Source: CAG-791 sp963655255
GTDB taxonomy: Bacteria; Bacillota; Clostridia; Lachnospirales; Lachnospiraceae
Direction: 5' to 3'
Length of the DNA stretch: 64,000 nt
Assembly (NCBI GenBank): GCA_963655255.1
Contig: CAVKEB010000010.1
Coordinates: 6,965 to 70,964, forward strand
Shown here: positions 62,081-64,000 of the stretch, in pieces
How positions within the stretch are numbered: position 1 is the stretch's first letter
Layout: the number at the start of each line of letters is the position of its first letter
Notes under the pieces: generated by a model
The model's input: the letters and a program-made list of their open reading frames with translations, nothing else
What the model was told of the DNA's origin: nothing
The model's database searches: none
Translations under genes and position numbers: made by a program

Positions 62081-62187
62081 TGACATCTTCTCTGCTTAGA
62101 GTGCCGCTTGGCGGCACTCTGTATACCGAGAGAATTCGCCTTCGCGAAATTCTCTCTGATATCGCGGATTTTGCCTCAGCGAGGTAT
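62051..62187 (+). repeat. Nested element: D hairpin split by an A-B-C unit
   Basis: D left arm GGCAAAACCGC (62051-62061), then an A-B-C unit: A AAGATGT-CTGATG-ACATCTT (62070-62089), B AGAGTGCCGC-TTG-GCGGCACTCT (62098-62120), C GAGAGAATTCGC-CTTC-GCGAAATTCTCTC (62128-62156), then the D right arm GCGGATTTTGCC (62164-62175) and CTCAGCGAGGTATAA. The GAGG provides the ribosome binding site of the next gene (ATG 62192). Confidence 0.9.
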
Positions 62188-62191
62188 AAGC

Positions 62192-63034
62192 ATGAAATTT
62201 ACTCCGGATCCCGGACTGGATCATACAACAATTAAAATTCCGCGAAGAGACGGGAAGCTTCTCTCCGCGCTGGTGTTATCTCCGAAAACTCCGCACAAGG
62301 CGGCTCCGGGAATTCTCTGGCTCCACGGCGGCGGTTATCTGTCCGGAATGAAGGAGATGGTCTATTCCTCTCGCGCGGTCGACCTGGTGAAACGGTTCGG
62401 GGCGGTTGTGATTGCGCCGGGATACCGGCTTTCGATCCCGGCGCCGTACCCTGCTGCCATGGAGGACTGCTATGATGCGCTTCTGTATCTGAAGAAGCAT
62501 GCGGAGGAGCTTTCGATCAACCGGAACCAGCTGATGGTCGGCGGTGAGAGTGCGGGCGGCGGTCTGTGCGCGTCGCTGTGCATGATGGCACGCGACCGGA
62601 AGGAAGTGAACATTTCCTACCAGATGCCGCTTTACCCGATGATTGACAACTTCGACACGGAATCCTCAGCCGATAACCACGGGAAAGTATGGAACACCCG
62701 GAAAAATCATCTGGCCTGGCGGCTGTATCTGCGGAAGAATGCACGGAAAACAGTGTCCCCGTATGCGGCAGCGGCGAGACAGACGGATTATTCCGGCCTT
62801 CCGCCCGCCTATACGTTTGTTGGTGACGGAGAACCGTTCTATTGCGAGACATGCACCTTCATCGATAATCTCCGCAAGGCGGGCGTTGAGGCCAGAATGG
62901 ATGTTTACCACTCCGATATGCATGCCTTCGACATGATGCGGCCGGACGATCCGCTGAGCCGCAGGGCCGCCGAGCGATTCTGCGCGGAGTTTGTGTATGC
63001 GGCGGAGCATTATTTTGCGGAAAATGCGCTGTAG
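62192..63034 (+). CDS. Alpha/beta hydrolase, HSL-like esterase
   Basis: 280 residues from ATG 62192 (MKFTPDPGLDHTTIK). Hormone-sensitive-lipase type: oxyanion motif WLHGGGYL (His45-Gly48), nucleophile GGESAGGG (Ser120), acid/His region near the C terminus (YHSDMHAFDMM). Substrate unknown; no signal peptide. The open frame upstream is translated element sequence, and the site GAGG, 9 nt before ATG, belongs to that element. Confidence 0.9.
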   Translation: MKFTPDPGLDHTTIKIPRRDGKLLSALVLSPKTPHKAAPGILWLHGGGYLSGMKEMVYSSRAVDLVKRFGAVVIAPGYRLSIPAPYPAAMEDCYDALLYLKKHAEELSINRNQLMVGGESAGGGLCASLCMMARDRKEVNISYQMPLYPMIDNFDTESSADNHGKVWNTRKNHLAWRLYLRKNARKTVSPYAAAARQTDYSGLPPAYTFVGDGEPFYCETCTFIDNLRKAGVEARMDVYHSDMHAFDMMRPDDPLSRRAAERFCAEFVYAAEHYFAENAL

Positions 63035-63176
63035 GGAGCAGAGGACGAGAGGCGAAGAGACTTTTGGATTTTGGACAGGAAGTTTCAGAGCAGCTTCCGT
63101 AAAGTGATGACTCTTCAGAAAAGATGTTCTGTCGGCCTTTGAATGAATGCCGATTCATAAATCAGGAGGAAAGAAG

Positions 63177-63740
63177 ATGTCGAGAAAGAGTTTTGGCAAC
63201 AAACCGTTTTGCTATCCGCAGCCGGTGCTGATTATCGCCACTTATGACGAGAATGGTGTCCCGGATGCAATGAATGCCGCGTGGGGTGGAATCAGCGATG
63301 ACCATGAGATCAGTATCTGCCTGAGCGCCGGGCATAAGACGACGAAGAATCTGCAGACGACGGGATCCTTTACAGTCAGCATGGCAGATGCGCGTCACGT
63401 GGCTGCCTGCGATTATCTGGGCCTTGCCTCCGGGAATAAGGTGTCCGATAAGCTGGAAAAAGCAGGTTTTACAGTGGCAAAGAGCGAATTCGTGAACGCA
63501 CCGGTCATCAATGAGCTTGCTGTCTGCCTGGAGTGCCGGGTGACCAGCTACGACCCGGAGACCTGCAGGCTCCGCGGGGAGATCGTGAATGTCAGCGTGG
63601 ATGAGTCTGCATTGACGGACGGGAAGGTGGACGTTGCCAAGGTGCAGCCGATCACCTTCGATCCGTTCAACAACACCTACCATGTCATCGGAGAGCAGGT
63701 GGGAACGGCATTTAAGGACGGGCTGTCGTTGATGTCATAG
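63177..63740 (+). CDS. Flavin reductase-like FMN-binding protein
   Basis: 187 residues from ATG 63177 (MSRKSFGNKPFCYPQPV), with AGGAGGAAAGAAG directly upstream. The flavin reductase-like domain is visible in FCYPQPVLIIATYDENGVPDAMNAAWGGISDDHEISICLSAG, in the native order, and FTVSMADARHV. Members reduce or bind FMN; the substrate is unknown. The 142-nt gap from the hydrolase gene has no clear promoter. Confidence 0.85.
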   Translation: MSRKSFGNKPFCYPQPVLIIATYDENGVPDAMNAAWGGISDDHEISICLSAGHKTTKNLQTTGSFTVSMADARHVAACDYLGLASGNKVSDKLEKAGFTVAKSEFVNAPVINELAVCLECRVTSYDPETCRLRGEIVNVSVDESALTDGKVDVAKVQPITFDPFNNTYHVIGEQVGTAFKDGLSLMS

Positions 63741-63865
63741 GAAACTGGATCTATACAGCGTTAATTCTTTTTTATAAAACCTATCTGGAGATTCTCCAGG
63801 CATCGTCTGGAAAATCTGTCGAACTGCTGGCTTGGTTACAGCAGAGGAAACGGTATTTTTTGAAC

Positions 63866-63904
63866 AATGCTGAATGTGAATTCACTGAATTTGCATTCAG
63901 CATT
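63866..63904. repeat. Inverted repeat at the end of the window
   Basis: AATGCTGAATG (63866-63876) and CATTCAGCATT (63894-63904), with an inner TGAATTCA palindrome. May serve as a terminator-like hairpin for the flavin reductase gene; no long T-run. Confidence 0.65.
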
Positions 63905-63910
63905 CTTATT

Positions 63911-64000
63911 CCTCGCTGAGGCAAAATCCGCGGAGGCGGTTTTGCCGAATGCGGCAGCCGGTGCGTCAGCACCGATGCTGCAGTTTGAAAGTGACATATC
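63911..64000 (-). repeat. Composite hairpin element, type E-F-D (copy 6, truncated by window)
   Basis: Minus-strand orientation: tail CAGCGAGGAATAA, D (63946-63920, GGCAAAACCGC/GCGGATTTTGCC with a CTCC apex), F (63981-63951), and the first part of E (63982 on, AAAGTGACATATC...). The rest of E lies outside the window. Confidence 0.85.

Noticed and set aside
62108..62191. N-terminal extension of the hydrolase.
   Set aside because: It is translated C/D hairpin sequence; the start at 62192 fits the family.
63781..63903. Minus-strand 40-codon ORF following the element tail.
   Set aside because: It begins in an inverted repeat, has no recognisable family and poor evidence beyond the GAGG supplied by the element.
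1..64000. Insertion sequences, integrases, tRNA or rRNA genes.
   Set aside because: No ORF resembles a transposase or recombinase and no cloverleaf or rRNA segment was recognised by eye; a tRNAscan or Infernal run would be decisive.

Overview
The window looks like a chromosomal segment from a moderately high-GC Gram-positive anaerobe of the Clostridia, most likely Lachnospiraceae. This is inferred from gene order, protein families and AGGAGG-type ribosome binding sites; no rRNA or other taxonomic marker is present. I saw no tRNA, rRNA, CRISPR array, transposase or integrase gene.

Layout. 1-11.6 kb: the conserved Firmicutes secretion/ribosome-maturation cluster smc(partial)-ftsY-[GH25-like]-ylxM-ffh-rpsP-khpA-rimM-trmD-rplS-lepB-rbgA-lepB-rnhB-yraN. 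11.8-17.9 kb: a long-form PRPP synthetase on the minus strand, a radical SAM protein, an MFS transporter coupled to a U32-like protein, and a CrtO-like membrane protein. 18.2-22.9 kb: der, plsY, gpsA, tyrS. 23.2-32.1 kb: a lipoprotein, a small membrane protein, then branched-chain amino-acid genes ilvB-ilvN-pilT-ilvH-ilvC-leuC-leuD, with two different acetolactate synthase small subunits and an orphan PilT ATPase. 32.2-36.9 kb: an arabinan-type island (ArsR-like regulator divergent from two GH51 arabinofuranosidases). 37.2-38.5 kb: metY. 38.9-43.2 kb: a low-GC defence-like pair, a GmrSD/DUF262 restriction protein and a YhcG PD-(D/E)XK protein. 43.4-46 kb: aroA and tyrA on the minus strand. 46.4-51.3 kb: leuS and an EF-G2-type GTPase. 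51.6-55.2 kb: probable Re-citrate synthase, GntR regulator, isocitrate dehydrogenase (2-oxoglutarate/glutamate supply). 55.3-63.7 kb: ABC-F ATPase, MarR-MATE pair, hybrid histidine kinase, alpha/beta hydrolase, flavin reductase-like protein.

The most unusual feature is a set of modular hairpin elements that fill intergenic gaps throughout. One type (hairpins E-F-D, about 110 bp) occurs at 8.7, 17.3, 46.0, 51.3, 59.5 and 64.0 kb, with a fragment at 23.8 kb. A second type (hairpins A-B-C, about 104 bp units) occurs as tandem pairs on both sides of ilvN and once, nested inside a D hairpin, at 62.1 kb; single C hairpins lie before leuS and the GntR gene. Stem arms vary between copies mostly with compensating changes. 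Several copies begin at the upstream stop codon and end in a GAGG motif correctly spaced before the next start codon. In two genes the A hairpin supplies the last codons and the TGA stop. A third family is a roughly 60-bp tandem repeat between ilvC and leuC. These arrays look like transcribed linkers between genes and are the best candidate here for something undescribed.
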